NCBI GenBank assembly: GCA_018222585.1
Contig: JAAFAB010000023.1
Span: forward strand, 1-37,331
Origin: Paracoccaceae bacterium
GTDB lineage: Bacteria; Pseudomonadota; Alphaproteobacteria; Rhodobacterales; Rhodobacteraceae
Direction: 5' to 3'
Length of the DNA: 37,331 nucleotides
In this document: positions 13,567 to 20,489 of the stretch, piece after piece
How the letters are laid out: each line of letters starts with the position of its first letter
Numbering within the stretch: the stretch's first letter is position 1
Position numbers and translations under genes: made by a program
The notes under the pieces: model-generated
Told to the model about the DNA's origin: nothing
The model's database searches: none
The model's input: the letters and a program-made list of their open reading frames with translations, nothing else

Positions 13567-14306
13567 TGGCGCAGAACAGATCCGCCGCCGTGATGCAGCA
13601 GCGCCATGAGCCCGCTGACAGTTTCTACGACTTCCCGACCCCGCCCTGGGCGACCCGGGCGCTCTGCGAGGCGCTCGCGCATCACGGTTTCGACCTGTCG
13701 CAGATGGACGCCTGGGAACCCTGCTGCAACCGGGGATACATGGCCGGCCCGCTCGGCGAGTATTTCCGTTCGGTCTTCGCAAGCGACGTGATGGACTACG
13801 GCTATCCGGGCCAGGACGCCATCGCCGACTTCCTGATCAACTGGGCCGCTGACGCGCCCCGGGTGGATTTCGTGGTGATGAACCCGCCCTTCAAGCTGGG
13901 GCTGGAGTTCATCCAGCAGGGCCTGCGGCACGCGCGTGTCGGGGTCGCGGCCTTCGTCCGCTCTTCCTTCGTCGAGGGTCAGGAGCGGTACCAGGAACTC
14001 TTCTCAGTTCGGCCCGAGGCGCTGGTGATGCCCTTTGTCGAGCGGGTCGCGCTCTGGAAGGGCGTGCTGCTGGATCCCGACGTGCCCATCTGGCGCGAGA
14101 AGCCGGACCATCCCGACGGCGGGAAGCTGGAGCGGCCGACCTCGGCCACCTCCTATTCCTGGCTGGTCTGGATCAAGCCGCCGATGTGGAACGGCAGATC
14201 GGAGCATCGGCGCATCGCGCCTTGCCGGCTGCGGCTGACCCGGCCCGGGGACTACCCGCCGCTGCCGGATCATCTTCGGGCGCCGGAAACGGAGGGGTTG
14301 CTATGA
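13566..14306 (+). CDS. phage DNA adenine methyltransferase
   Basis: A 246-residue protein with the order of an N6-adenine methyltransferase: AdoMet-binding region WEPCCNRGYMAGPL at about 50-63 and the catalytic NPPF motif at 106-109 (VVMNPPFKLGLEFIQQ). A target-recognition-like remainder follows. Such orphan phage enzymes modify the phage DNA and can protect it from host restriction. Start at 13566 is in a TGATG overlap; a GTG one codon earlier is possible. The last codons (APETEGLL) lie in a 34-base segment that is repeated at 15069-15102, on the other side of the second backwards gene. Confidence 0.82.
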   Translation: MAQNRSAAVMQQRHEPADSFYDFPTPPWATRALCEALAHHGFDLSQMDAWEPCCNRGYMAGPLGEYFRSVFASDVMDYGYPGQDAIADFLINWAADAPRVDFVVMNPPFKLGLEFIQQGLRHARVGVAAFVRSSFVEGQERYQELFSVRPEALVMPFVERVALWKGVLLDPDVPIWREKPDHPDGGKLERPTSATSYSWLVWIKPPMWNGRSEHRRIAPCRLRLTRPGDYPPLPDHLRAPETEGLL

Positions 14307-14311
14307 GGCTG
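14278..14311 (+). repeat. left copy of 34-base imperfect direct repeat flanking moron 2
   Basis: Matches 15069-15102 at 29 of 34 positions. It spans the end of the methyltransferase gene, its stop and a start codon (ATGAGGCTG) with ACGGAGGGG before it. The frame from 14303 (MRLDHQGMKAAS) runs into DNA antisense to the backwards gene, so it looks like a stranded gene start. Confidence 0.65.
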
Positions 14312-14331
14312 GATCATCAAGGGATGAAGGC

Positions 14332-14371
14332 GGCGAGCTCCTCTCCCGCGCACTGCTCTTGCGCGCTCGCC
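14332..14371 (-). terminator. possible terminator of backwards gene 2
   Basis: GGCGAGC (14332-14338) and GCTCGCC (14365-14371) form a 7-8 bp stem with an inner GCGC/GCGC pairing, ten bases past the stop of the leftward gene. There is no good T-tract on the minus strand, so the call is weak. Confidence 0.3.
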
Positions 14372-14380
14372 GGTCTTCGA

Positions 14381-14632
14381 TCACACGAGCAGCTTGCCGT
14401 CCCCGCGAAGTCTGTTCACGGCTTCGGCTTGAGCCCCTGGGTGGACATATCCGCCCAGGACTTCGCTGACGCGAAAGCTGCAGATGCCCATGATCCGAAC
14501 AATCTCGGTCACGGTGTGATCTTGAAGTCGCAGTATGAACACCGTAACCGCGTCCTCGAACGTGAAGGATTTCCCGCTGAAGCCCAGCTCGTTCACTGTG
14601 ACATCCGTAATCGGGTGCTTCTGCATTGCCAT
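14381..14632 (-). CDS. backwards moron gene 2: KHP-NE family paralogue
   Basis: An 83-residue protein, MAMQKHPITDVTVNELGFSG, then FTFEDAVTVFILRLQ, IVRIMGICSFRVSEVLGG and AQAEAVNRL. It aligns without gaps to the N-terminal domain of the gene at 11708-12061; KHP, NE, AV, R-Q, I...G...F....V..G..H..A..EAV are shared. It lacks the basic tail of that protein. AAGGAG is seven bases before the ATG. Like its paralogue it is opposite to the operon and has a long, structured upstream region. The IVRIMGICSFRVSEVLGG part is HTH-like, so a regulatory role is possible. Confidence 0.72.
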   Translation of the reverse strand: MAMQKHPITDVTVNELGFSGKSFTFEDAVTVFILRLQDHTVTEIVRIMGICSFRVSEVLGGYVHPGAQAEAVNRLRGDGKLLV

Positions 14633-15068
14633 AGAAAATCTCCTTTCTTGGCAGTGTCGGTGTCAGGCTTTTTGGTTTGGGCTGACACCAAATGTTCCCA
14701 GGCGCTTCGCGGCTTGGGTTCGCGTCTCGGGCAAGTGGTCCAACACTTGCCCGAGATAGGCTTCCAGATATCCGCAACAAATATGAACCTGTCCAGCACC
14801 TCATCCGATTGGTGGGGCTGGCAACGTGTTGTGACGCGAAGGCGGAATATACCCGAAAGTGACGCGTTTTCGCGCCAAAGGGGGCGGAATAGTGACATTC
14901 CTGCACGCGGCAAAATATTGCCGAAAAGTGAAAGCCCTTTCTTGATCCGGCGCGGTCGTCTGATCGGAACCGGCCTGACCTCATTCGGGAAGCCCTGGCG
15001 TCGATTCGCCTCAGTCAATCAAGTCGGGCTCGATGATCCGGGGTGTCTGATCACGCACGGGAGGTTCC
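14633..15068. other. gene-free region upstream of moron 2, relatively AT-rich
   Basis: No convincing gene. Two inverted repeats stand in front of the leftward gene: GGTGTCAG/CTGACACC (14659-14689) and a perfect 13-base TCTCGGGCAAGTG/CACTTGCCCGAGA (14725-14756) with a six-base loop. The part around 14830-14945 has more A and T than its surroundings. It should carry the promoter of the backwards gene. Confidence 0.55.
14725..14756. repeat. perfect 13-base inverted repeat
   Basis: TCTCGGGCAAGTG, loop GTCCAA, CACTTGCCCGAGA. No T-tract on either side. About 95-125 bases upstream of the backwards gene start, so it could be an operator, an RNA structure in a long leader, or an end of the inserted segment. 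Confidence 0.6.
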
Positions 15069-15102
15069 GGGCGTCGGAGACGGAGGGCCTGCTATGAAGC
15101 TG
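15069..15102 (+). repeat. right copy of 34-base imperfect direct repeat
   Basis: Matches 14278-14311 at 29 of 34 positions and includes the start ATGAAGCTG of the next gene and its ribosome site ACGGAGGG. Together the two copies frame the backwards gene and its control region. Confidence 0.65.
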
Positions 15103-15411
15103 ATCCGCTGTCGCGCCTGCGGCGTCGCTCGCGCGGGACATATGCCGCTACTCGGGCCTCCCGACGCAAGCCCTCCTCGTGGCTGTGCGCGCGGCGAGGA
15201 GATCTATTCCGGTGGGATGTGCGCGTCCCTGCGGATCGAGCTTCTCGAGGCCGCCTTGCGCCGGGCGTTGGTGCCGGATGCCTTCGATGCGGAGGGCCGC
15301 ATCAAGTCGGCGGGCCGGATGATCGAGTGCCTCGATGCGCAGCGCGCCGCCCTTCGCCAGGTGGCACTTCTGAGAGGACCGGCGCTGGTCGGGGGCCGGC
15401 ACGAGGACTGA
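15094..15411 (+). CDS. hypothetical early protein with N-terminal cysteine knuckle
   Basis: A 105-residue protein starting MKLIRCRACGVARAGH, a CxxC motif that with later Cys residues might bind zinc. The C-terminal half is helical (RIELLEAALRRALVPD, AGRMIECLDAQRAALRQ). Start at 15094 has ACGGAGGG upstream; the frame is open before it only as part of the repeat region. Function unknown. Confidence 0.6.
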   Translation: MKLIRCRACGVARAGHMPLLGPPDASPPRGCARGEEIYSGGMCASLRIELLEAALRRALVPDAFDAEGRIKSAGRMIECLDAQRAALRQVALLRGPALVGGRHED

Positions 15412-15473
15412 CGGAGCCGCGACCTTGGCGGTGTTGAAGACAAGAAACCGAGCAGAACTAGGGACGTCGTGAC

Positions 15474-16262
15474 ATGCAGCAGGTGAAAGGCCGATCCATC
15501 CGCAGCGCGGGCCCTTCTGGCCGCCGTGATGGGCCGGAATTCAGCTTCGAAGTGCCTGAGGGGCTGAGGCTCATAGCGCCCGGCGATTGGGCCCGGCAAC
15601 GCTGGGGCTGGCTGGAGAGTATCCGCCGAGCGAGCAACCTGCTGCCCGCTGAGAAGCTGGTCGCGCACGTCCTGGCGCTTGACTTCGCCAATCACGAGAG
15701 CGCGCGCTGCGACCCCTCTCTGGCCGAAATTGAGCGGGTCATCGGCATGTCCCGGGCCACGGTGAAGCGGTCGCTTTTGGCGCTGGAAAGCGCGGGCTGG
15801 ATCGTGCGCAGTTCCGGCTGCGGGCGGGGCCGATCGACCGGATACGGCTTCCTGTCGCGAGCCCGGGTGGTGGCCCTCCGGCAGCCGGCGCCGCGAGGCG
15901 GAAACGGGGTCGCCAGTGACCCCGATTACACCGCTGGAAAAGGGGTCACCGGTGAGCCATCAAAGGGGGTCACGGGTGAGCCACCTGACCACCCTAAAGG
16001 GGGTCACCGGCGACCCGAAAGGGGCTCACGGGTGAGCCACCCCTATTATATAGATAAACCATATAAGAACCATAAGGGCCGCGAGGGTGCGGTCGAGCGT
16101 TCTCAAAACCCCTATGTCGCCAGGGAAGCGGAGGACGCTGTGAAGCGCTTCCGCGACGGCCGCCACGATGCGCTGGCCGACCTCAAGCCCTGGGTGATTT
16201 CCCACATTGTCGCAGCCGATCTCCTGACGTCCGAAGAGCGTCAGCGGGCAGGCATTTTCTGA
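15474..16262 (+). CDS. O-like replication initiator, winged-helix
   Basis: A 262-residue protein. Residues about 55-115 form a winged-helix domain of the phage replication type (LVAHVLALDFANHESARCDPSLAEIERVIGMSRATVKRSL..., given here in part), followed by GWIVRSSGCGRGRSTGYGF, the usual wing. The middle (about 145-195) is low-complexity because the DNA there is made of five iteron-like repeats (GVTGEP-type peptide repeats) and an AT-rich stretch. The end may contact the partner protein. This is the plan of lambda O, where the origin lies inside the initiator gene. No strong ribosome site is seen before 15474. Confidence 0.75.
   Translation: MQQVKGRSIRSAGPSGRRDGPEFSFEVPEGLRLIAPGDWARQRWGWLESIRRASNLLPAEKLVAHVLALDFANHESARCDPSLAEIERVIGMSRATVKRSLLALESAGWIVRSSGCGRGRSTGYGFLSRARVVALRQPAPRGGNGVASDPDYTAGKGVTGEPSKGVTGEPPDHPKGGHRRPERGSRVSHPYYIDKPYKNHKGREGAVERSQNPYVAREAEDAVKRFRDGRHDALADLKPWVISHIVAADLLTSEERQRAGIF
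15906..16038. repeat. five iteron-like repeats (candidate origin)
   Basis: GGGGTCGCCAGTGACCCC at 15906-15923, GGGGTCACCGGTGAGCC at 15942-15958, GGGGTCACGGGTGAGCC at 15966-15982, GGGGTCACCGGCGACCC at 16000-16016 and GGGCTCACGGGTGAGCC at 16022-16038. Each is a near-palindrome of GGGGTCAC and its complement. Copies are 22-36 bases apart. They lie inside the initiator gene and lead into an AT-rich stretch, so they are probably the initiator's binding sites. Confidence 0.75.
16044..16076. other. AT-rich stretch beside the iterons (candidate DNA unwinding element)
   Basis: A run containing TATTATATAGATAAACCATA and TATAAGAACCATAA that stands out sharply from the GC-rich surroundings and begins within six bases of the last repeat. 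In lambda-type origins the AT-rich segment next to the iterons is where strands separate. Confidence 0.65.
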
Positions 16263-16279
16263 GAGAGCGGAGGTAGGCC

Positions 16280-16858
16280 ATGACCGAAGTGCAGACGACT
16301 GAAACGAAGCGGGACCGCGTGCGCAGGCTGCTGCTGACGCCGCTTGCCGAGAACGGCTTCCACTTCAAGCGGGGCAGCGATCCGGAGGCGGGTCGCAAGA
16401 TGCTCGATCGCCTGGCCGATGACCTGGCGTATCTGAGCGATCAGCAGCTCGCCACGCTGTGCGATTGCATGCGGATCAAGGGCGAGGGAACGGCCCGCAA
16501 CTTCTGGCCGACCTATGCGACCTTTGTCGCATACGCTCAGCACATCCGGGCACGCCCGCTGTCGGAGATGCCGAGGCTGGCCGCGTGGTTCGGCGGGAAG
16601 GCTGGGCGGGACGCGCTCGAGGATGACCGCCTGGTCGCCGAGTTCCGGTTCTGGACAAGGCACCACAGTCCGCCGGTGAAGGACTTCCAGCGGCGCAATG
16701 TCATGAGCGAGGCGGCGGAGATCCAGGACCGCATCATGCGGATTCGGGATAAGCAGCGCCGTGGCGTCCCGCTTGATCCGACCGAGCGGCATGACCTGGA
16801 CGCCTACGAGCGGGACGAGGCGGAAGCCCTGTCCCTGGTTCGCGGGGCCGCAGCATGA
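16280..16858 (+). CDS. probable replication partner protein
   Basis: A 192-residue protein directly after the initiator, the place of lambda P or a DnaC-like loader. No Walker A motif is present, so it is not a DnaC-type ATPase. It is mostly helical, with a KGEGTARNFWPTYATFVAYA segment at about 67-86 and a charged end. GGAGG lies upstream of the ATG. Helicase loading is inferred from position only. Confidence 0.6.
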   Translation: MTEVQTTETKRDRVRRLLLTPLAENGFHFKRGSDPEAGRKMLDRLADDLAYLSDQQLATLCDCMRIKGEGTARNFWPTYATFVAYAQHIRARPLSEMPRLAAWFGGKAGRDALEDDRLVAEFRFWTRHHSPPVKDFQRRNVMSEAAEIQDRIMRIRDKQRRGVPLDPTERHDLDAYERDEAEALSLVRGAAA

Positions 16859-17685
16859 TGGCGAAGCGCGTGGGGGACTTTCGCGGGGCTGCACCGGCCT
16901 CGTCCGCCGTGATTTATGTCGGGCCGGCGCCGCTTTGCGTTGCTCGGGTCGGGCGCTACCCACGGCAGGAGATCCAGGAAAGCGACGCGGCCTGCGCGGC
17001 TCTCCTGGATGCCGCGCGCCCGCCGGCAGTCTGCGGGCCGCACATGCCAATCGCGCCCGCCCGTGGCCCGATGGTGCACTTCACTCCGCGCCGGATGGAG
17101 GTGACCGATACTGGCGGCGTGGTTCGACGCCATGCCGGCAGCGACGGGATGGACGCCGCCCGGGCGGCTGATGTCTTCGATCTGATGATCGCACAGGCGC
17201 AGCGACGGCACGGTCGGGAGATCCGGCGTGCGCGGGCCCGTGGTGACAACAGGCTGCCGCGCTTCGCGCCGCCGTTCACGGTCGGTCAGGTTGAGGTGGC
17301 GCGCGAGTATGCGGCCCTGACCGAGCGATGCGATGCAGCTGGCGTCAAGTGTTCCTCCATGGAAGCGCTCGGCGCCGGTGGTTCTGGCAGAGCGGGGGAT
17401 CGTGAAGCGGCGATCTTCCGCGACCTGCAGCAGCTGCGCGCCTTTCATGTCCGCATCGGCGATGGTCTGGTGAAAGAGGTCCGGCGTATCCGTCCCGGTG
17501 GCCGCAAGCGCGTTGCGATCCGCGCGCGATACCTGGTTGATCAGGTCTGCCTCGGTGGGTTGAGCCTGAGCGAGGTGCTGGAGCGCAATGGCTGGGCGGT
17601 GAACGCGAAGTCGGTCGACAGCCTTCGGCGCGATCTGGCGGCCGCCTTGGACCGTCTGCGGGGCTTCGACCTGGCGAGGGTGTGA
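16858..17685 (+). CDS. protein in the position of a Q-type late regulator
   Basis: A 275-residue protein, last of the early operon. The N-terminal half is proline/arginine-rich without clear domains; the C-terminal part (YLVDQVCLGGLSLSEVLERN, then SLRRDLAAALDRLRGF) looks like a sigma-4/RinA-like helix-turn-helix. It stands just upstream of a candidate promoter and an immediate terminator, exactly where Q antiterminators stand in lambdoid phages. Start at 16858 or the ATG one codon before (ATGA overlap). A role in switching on the late genes is inferred from layout and the HTH, not from homology. Confidence 0.6.
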   Translation: MAKRVGDFRGAAPASSAVIYVGPAPLCVARVGRYPRQEIQESDAACAALLDAARPPAVCGPHMPIAPARGPMVHFTPRRMEVTDTGGVVRRHAGSDGMDAARAADVFDLMIAQAQRRHGREIRRARARGDNRLPRFAPPFTVGQVEVAREYAALTERCDAAGVKCSSMEALGAGGSGRAGDREAAIFRDLQQLRAFHVRIGDGLVKEVRRIRPGGRKRVAIRARYLVDQVCLGGLSLSEVLERNGWAVNAKSVDSLRRDLAAALDRLRGFDLARV

Positions 17686-17692
17686 AAAGGGC

Positions 17693-17722
17693 TTGACGCT
17701 TATATCAACCGGATCGCATAAG
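17693..17722 (+). promoter_or_regulatory. candidate late promoter
   Basis: TTGACG (17693-17698) and CATAAG (17717-17722) are 18 bases apart in a locally AT-rich stretch between the Q-position gene and the terminator. Transcription would start near 17729 and read into the late genes. Confidence 0.55.
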
Positions 17723-17742
17723 TATGTCATCATCACAAGTTG

Positions 17743-17779
17743 CGCCCGGAGCTGACCTTCAGCTGCCGGGCGTTTCTGT
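17743..17779 (+). terminator. strong hairpin terminator in the late leader
   Basis: CGCCCGGAGCTGA (17743-17755), loop CCT, TCAGCTGCCGGGCG (17759-17772), one bulged G: a 13-bp stem followed by TTTCTGT. It lies about 15-45 bases after the expected start of the late transcript and before every late gene, so late expression would need read-through. Confidence 0.7.
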
Positions 17780-17811
17780 ATCGTGGCGCGGCCACTCAAT
17801 CATCGGACATC

Positions 17812-18192
17812 ATGGGCAGGCTATCTGGAGCGGGGCTTCCGCACCGGCTGGGTCGTCAGCGCGCGAGGCTTCAGGCGTCCGGTGGTTCGGATGGCTGGGC
17901 GCGACGCTCTAAGGACTGGCTGAACACCGCACGCTGGCAGCAGCTTCGGCTGAAGGTGCTTCTTCGGGATCGGTACGTCTGCCAGCAGACCGGCGTGCTG
18001 CTGATCGGGAAGAACCACGCGCCTGACTCGCCCGTCGTCGATCACAAGGTGCCGCACCGTGGTGATCCGGATCTGTTCTGGGACGAGGGCAACCTGCAGT
18101 CGGTCAGCAAGGCCTGGCACGACAGCGTGAAGCAGTCGGTCGAGAAGCGCGGCGAGGTGTGGCGAAAAAGTGACGCAAAATCAAGGGGGTAG
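17812..18192 (+). CDS. HNH endonuclease next to the terminase
   Basis: A 126-residue protein with an HNH fold: WLNTARWQQLRLKVLLRDRY leading to VCQQTG, then VVDHKVPHRGDPDLFWDEGN (Asp77, His78, His82, Asn94) and WHDSVKQ (His103). The cysteine pairs that hold zinc in most phage HNH proteins are changed: CxxT at 57-60 and SxxW at 99-102. In HK97-type phages the HNH protein is part of the cos-cleaving packaging machine; its gene lies beside terS as here. The start is uncertain: 17812 (weak ribosome site) gives the usual length; a TTG at 17740 lies in the terminator hairpin. Confidence 0.8.
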   Translation: MGRLSGAGLPHRLGRQRARLQASGGSDGWARRSKDWLNTARWQQLRLKVLLRDRYVCQQTGVLLIGKNHAPDSPVVDHKVPHRGDPDLFWDEGNLQSVSKAWHDSVKQSVEKRGEVWRKSDAKSRG

Positions 18193-18194
18193 GG

Positions 18195-18231
18195 GGGTCT
18201 GATCGCTGGGGGCGCCATTTTCCCCAGACCC
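18195..18231. other. candidate cos/packaging recognition region
   Basis: In the 69-base gap between the HNH and TerS genes are G- and C-tracts and nested inverted repeats: GGGTCT (18195-18200) with AGACCC (18226-18231), and CTGGGG (18206-18211) with CCCCAG (18222-18227), around GGCGCC. In HK97-like phages the cohesive-end site lies between the HNH gene and terS. The cut positions cannot be told from sequence alone. Confidence 0.4.
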
Positions 18232-18261
18232 GCTCCCCCGGCACGTGGAGATTTTTTTCTG

Positions 18262-18783
18262 TTGGCTGTGAAATTTGACCTTCTTGGCGATCCTGTTCCC
18301 GAGAACCATGGCAAGGCGGGTCGGAACGGTCATGTCGCGACCAAGGAAATGGCTAATAAAATCAAGGTTTTGCTTGTTTCTGGGATGCGTCTTGAGGGAA
18401 TAGCTCAGCAGGTCGGTCTCTCCGTTCCCACGATCCGGAAGCATTACTTTGCAAATGGCAAGGTGAAGGCGACGGTTGCCCGCAGCCTGGCGCTTTCCGA
18501 GGCGCGCGCGCGGAACTTGCTTCGCCTGGAGGAAGCTGCGGCGAACGGCAATGTCTCGGCCATGGGAAAGCTGGAAGCGGTCCTGGCGCGCTACGAGCGC
18601 GAGCTGGCCGATGAAGGTTGGATCTCCGATCAGACGTCGAAGAAAGCCAGCACGAAGAAGCCTCAGGCAAAGACCGCTCCCGTCGGGAAGAAGGAACTGG
18701 ATCGGCAATCTGCCATGGAGGCCGAGGCCGAGCTTGATGACCTGCTGTCCGGCGATCTCGGTGCAAACGGAAGGATGAACTGA
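18262..18783 (+). CDS. terS: terminase small subunit-like protein
   Basis: A 173-residue protein with an N-terminal helix-turn-helix (VSGMRLEGIAQQVGLSVPTI at about 40-59), a helical middle (SEARARNLLRLEEAAANGNV) and a lysine-rich linker before an acidic end. This is the plan of DNA-recognising small terminase subunits. The start is taken as TTG at 18262 (GGAG eleven bases upstream); GTG at 18268 is the alternative. It ends at the first base of the TerL gene. Confidence 0.75.
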   Translation: MAVKFDLLGDPVPENHGKAGRNGHVATKEMANKIKVLLVSGMRLEGIAQQVGLSVPTIRKHYFANGKVKATVARSLALSEARARNLLRLEEAAANGNVSAMGKLEAVLARYERELADEGWISDQTSKKASTKKPQAKTAPVGKKELDRQSAMEAEAELDDLLSGDLGANGRMN

Positions 18784-20489
18784 TGCCGTTCGATTTTTCC
18801 TGTCCGGATTGGGAAGACCGGTTGCGCGGTGGTGTGGTGCCGATGCCGGATCTGCCGCTGAACGAGGACCGGGCGAAGCGCGCGGTAAAGCTGTTCAACG
18901 GTCTCCGCCTTCCGGATGTCCCGGGGAAGCCGCATCTCGCCGATGCGGCGGGCACCTGGTTCCGTCAGATTGTGGCCACGGCCCTGGCGGCCGAAGATCC
19001 GGAAAGCGGAATGCCTCTGGTGAACGAGCTCTTCTGCCTCGTGCCGAAGAAGAACTCGAAGACGACCTATTCCGCGGCGCTCGGCCTCACGGCGCTGATG
19101 CTGTGGGACAGGCCGAATGCCGAAATGCTGATTCTGGGGCCGACCCAGAACGTCGCCGAGCGGTGCTTCAACCAGGCCGCCGGCATGATCGATGCCGACG
19201 ACCGGCTGAAGAAGATCTTCCATGTGCAGCATCACCTGAAAAGAATCACCCGCCACAAGACCGGCGCGACGCTGACGGTGAAGACCTTTGACTTGAACGT
19301 GGTGACCGGGGAGATCCCCGCGCTGACGATCATCGACGAGCTGCACGTTGTCGCCGGACGGTCCTACGCGGATCGGGTCGTGGCCCAGATCACGGGCGGC
19401 ATGGTGACCAACTCGAGCGCGCTTCTGGTCTACATCACCACGCAATCTGACACGCGCCCAAAAGGGGTGTTCAAGACGAAGCTCGACTATGCGCGCCGCG
19501 TGCGCGACGGAGATGTCGAGGCGGCGCAGGGGTTCCTTCCGGTCCTCTACGAGTTTCCCGAGTCGATGCAGGTCGACGAGGCCCAGCCCTGGCGTGAGCC
19601 GGACAACTGGCCGATGGTCACGCCGAACATGGGGCTTTCGGTGAACCTGACGATCCTGAAGCGCAACTTCGCCAAGGCGGAGGAGGAGGGGCCAGAGGCG
19701 GTCATCATCTGGGCATCGCAGCACCTGAACATCCAGATCGGGATGGGTCTGCACGATGACCGCTGGAGCGGCGCCGATTACTGGATGGCGGCGACGGACA
19801 CAGCGATCACGCTGGACGAGATCCTGGCAGTTTCGGATGTCTGCACGATCGGCATCGACCCCGGCGGCCTCGATGACCTGCTTAGCCTGTCGGTGATCGG
19901 GCGCCACGCTGAGACCAAACGCTGGCTGCATTGGCAGAAGAGCTGGTGCGACAAGGTGGTGCTGACGCGCCGGAAGAAGATTGCCGCCGAGCTGAGGGAC
20001 TTCGAGAGGGCCGGAGATCTCGGCATCGTGCATGGGATCGAGGAGGAGGCGATGCCCGAGCTCGTCGAGATCTGCGAGCGCGTCCGGGATGCCGAGCTGC
20101 TGCCCGAGGAAGGCGGAATCGGCGTGGATGCGGCCGGCGGCGCGTCAGGTGCCGTGATCGATGCCCTCGAAGGTGCCGAGTTCGAGCTGGGCAAGCTGGT
20201 GGTGCCGATCTCGCAGGGCTATCGGCTCAACGCCATCGTGCAGCACTGCGCCATGAAGCTGAAGGCGAAGTCGATGCGGCACTCCGGCCAGGCAATCATG
20301 GCGTGGGCTGTCGGCAACGCGAAGACCGAAGCAAGCAAGAACAGCGTCATTGTGACGAAGGCGGCGAGTGGATCGGCGAAGATCGACCCCTTGATGAGCC
20401 TCTTCGATGCCGCAGAGCTCATGTCCCGTCACCCGGTTGCGGCGAACGGCGGCGCGGTGAGCATTCCTGACAACTACAGGGTGGCCTGA
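18783..20489 (+). CDS. terL: terminase large subunit
   Basis: A 568-residue HK97-type packaging motor. Walker A variant VPKKNSKT at 87-94, Walker B LTIIDE with Asp185-Glu186, a motif III-like YITTQS, and an RNase H-like nuclease domain with GIDPGGLDDL (Asp359) and a later VDAAGGASGAV region. It pumps DNA into the prohead and cuts at the packaging site. The frame continues without a gap from TerS and into the portal gene (overlaps of one base). Confidence 0.93.
   Translation: MPFDFSCPDWEDRLRGGVVPMPDLPLNEDRAKRAVKLFNGLRLPDVPGKPHLADAAGTWFRQIVATALAAEDPESGMPLVNELFCLVPKKNSKTTYSAALGLTALMLWDRPNAEMLILGPTQNVAERCFNQAAGMIDADDRLKKIFHVQHHLKRITRHKTGATLTVKTFDLNVVTGEIPALTIIDELHVVAGRSYADRVVAQITGGMVTNSSALLVYITTQSDTRPKGVFKTKLDYARRVRDGDVEAAQGFLPVLYEFPESMQVDEAQPWREPDNWPMVTPNMGLSVNLTILKRNFAKAEEEGPEAVIIWASQHLNIQIGMGLHDDRWSGADYWMAATDTAITLDEILAVSDVCTIGIDPGGLDDLLSLSVIGRHAETKRWLHWQKSWCDKVVLTRRKKIAAELRDFERAGDLGIVHGIEEEAMPELVEICERVRDAELLPEEGGIGVDAAGGASGAVIDALEGAEFELGKLVVPISQGYRLNAIVQHCAMKLKAKSMRHSGQAIMAWAVGNAKTEASKNSVIVTKAASGSAKIDPLMSLFDAAELMSRHPVAANGGAVSIPDNYRVA

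Noticed and set aside
15906..16038. A CRISPR-like array
   Set aside because: Repeats are short, near-palindromic, unevenly spaced (22-36 bases start to start), and the sequences between them are not spacer-like; they fit iterons next to an AT-rich stretch.
17740..17811. N-terminal extension of the HNH gene from TTG 17740
   Set aside because: It would translate the terminator hairpin itself and adds residues with no similarity to HNH proteins; the later ATG is preferred though its ribosome site is weak.
18663..20033. Long minus-strand frames opposite TerL, portal, capsid and J genes (18663-20033, 20474-21592, 22786-24096, 34086-35402)
   Set aside because: All are shadows of recognised structural genes; compositions are His/Arg/Asp-rich and no motifs or ribosome sites support them.
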